Assembly: GCA_008015855.1 (NCBI GenBank)
Contig: SSGK01000005.1
Coordinates: 1-7,592 of the forward strand
DNA length: 7,592 nt
Direction of reading: 5' to 3'
Source of the DNA: Candidatus Altimarinota bacterium
Lineage (GTDB): Bacteria; Patescibacteriota; Gracilibacteria; BD1-5; UBA2023
This document shows, piece by piece, positions 6,846-7,592 of this stretch; position 1 is the first letter of the stretch; each line of letters opens with the position of its first letter. The position numbers were made by a program, and so were the translations under genes. Below the pieces are notes generated by a model that did no database searches, was not told where the DNA came from, and was given only the letters and a program-made list of their open reading frames with translations.

Positions 6846-7592
6846 ATGATACCATTTCATCGTATTTATAGTTGGCTCTTCAAATCATTTCGAATTAGTT
6901 CAGAAACTGAACTCATCGATAGATTGATTGAAGAAGGGGAAAAGACCATCATGATTGTAAAGCGATCATGGATTTTCTGGCTCTTCATTGCATGGTTGCC
7001 CCTTGTTATTATAGGACTCTCATGAATCAGTATATACATAGCCATAACACAGCTCACGATTGATGTTATTCGCTATCCAATTATTATTGGAAATATACTT
7101 CTTACAACGATTATCATCCTCTCAACACTTCGATATATTACCCATTTTCGTGATATTCATGGGAATACTTGAATTGTCACGGATGTAAGAAAACTCAGGG
7201 AAAATCTTCATCTCTGAGATACTTATTTCATACATTTCTTCGATTGGTCTATAACCAATCAAGTAGTTCTATTTAGTACAATCATTATTGAGATTATTCT
7301 TGTTTTTATCTATCGAGCTCATATTGAAAGTCATATATGGATACTCACTCTCGATGTTATTGTTATGTTTATTGAGATGATTTTTTTGAAGCTCTATAGA
7401 AAAAGAATGGTTGACCTTGAAATGGATTATAATGTGATTATTCCTGGAAAAATATTTTTCGTAAATCAAAGCGGAGTACTCTCAAGTATTCAAACCATTG
7501 AAAGCGATAAAATCAAAACCGTTCGTTCCGCATTTCCGAGTAAAATTGCAAGCTTTTTTAATTATTGAACCGTTGATATTCTTACCGAATGA
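6846..7592 (+). CDS. Multi-pass membrane protein with PH-like C-terminal part (3' end outside the window)
   Basis: The frame is open for 249 codons to the right edge. Five in-frame TGAs lie at residues 60, 109, 124, 241 and 249, the last being the final three bases of the window, so the gene continues. Residues 1-40 are a charged cytosolic stretch (ETELIDRLIEEGEKT). Hydrophobic helices are at about 41-66 and 74-94, and two more at roughly 140-158 and 162-180. The part after about 190 (YNVIIPGKIFFVNQSGVLSS, then SDKIKTVRS and FFNYGTVDILTEG) resembles bacterial PH-like (bPH) domains, in which a strand with FGxxxIxTxG follows a 'dI..v' segment. The family call rests on this pattern alone. The ATG at 6846 is the first in frame; the only upstream alternative noted is a TTG at 6795. 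Its function is unknown. Confidence 0.68.

Noticed and set aside
1..7592. UGA decoded as tryptophan (code 4, Mycoplasma-like)
   Set aside because: TGAs fall on family glycines in MscS, MraY, the ATPase and the hydrolase; Trp there would break motifs such as DGLDG and GIGD.
1..7592. UGA as selenocysteine or stop read-through
   Set aside because: There are too many sites (44) in unrelated proteins, no SECIS-like context was noticed, and no Cys-type catalytic positions are involved.
1..7592. CRISPR arrays, tRNA or rRNA genes, insertion sequences
   Set aside because: No spaced direct repeats, cloverleaf-like segments, rRNA-like stretches or transposase motifs were seen on either strand by eye.

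Overview
The window reads as low-GC DNA from a bacterium that translates UGA as glycine (genetic code 25), as reported for the candidate phyla Gracilibacteria (BD1-5) and Absconditabacteria (SR1). Seven of the eight genes contain in-frame TGA, 44 in all. Where the family is recognisable, these TGAs fall on conserved glycines: the MscS pore and beta domain, the MraY TLGGG and DGLDGLAGG motifs, the G boxes of a GHKL ATPase, and the IGGGES start of an RBBP9/YdeN hydrolase. UGG still encodes Trp, and all six complete genes whose stops are visible end in TAA. Under the standard code most of these genes would look like broken fragments.

Layout. Minus strand, 2838 down to 1: an FtsA-like actin-fold protein followed, with an 8-base stop/start overlap, by a single-pass membrane protein with a baseplate-J-like region that runs off the left edge. 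Plus strand from 2996: an MscS-type mechanosensitive channel, a hairpin terminator, then mraY (lipid I synthesis), an HU-type DNA-binding protein, and a stand-alone GHKL ATPase of the RsbW/SpoIIAB type. Minus strand 6737-6156: a small RBBP9/YdeN-like serine hydrolase that converges on the ATPase gene and shares a bidirectional terminator with it. Plus strand from 6846: a multi-pass membrane protein with a PH-like C-terminal part, cut by the right edge.

How the genes relate. FtsA-like protein and MraY both point to division and cell-wall functions, while MscS and the edge gene are envelope proteins. The genes are mostly separate transcription units, not one operon. Three plus-strand genes have good sigma-70-like promoters, all with 17-base spacers, and a start codon 13-26 bases after the predicted transcript start. 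No gene has a convincing Shine-Dalgarno at normal spacing. HU differs from its neighbours: no UGA, glycine only as GGT, and lysine almost only as AAG, which fits translational selection in a highly expressed gene.

The main finding is the recoding. The rest are regulatory details: compact terminator/promoter nesting, inverted repeats over two promoters, and short or absent leaders. I do not see a defence system, mobile element, CRISPR array, tRNA or rRNA here.
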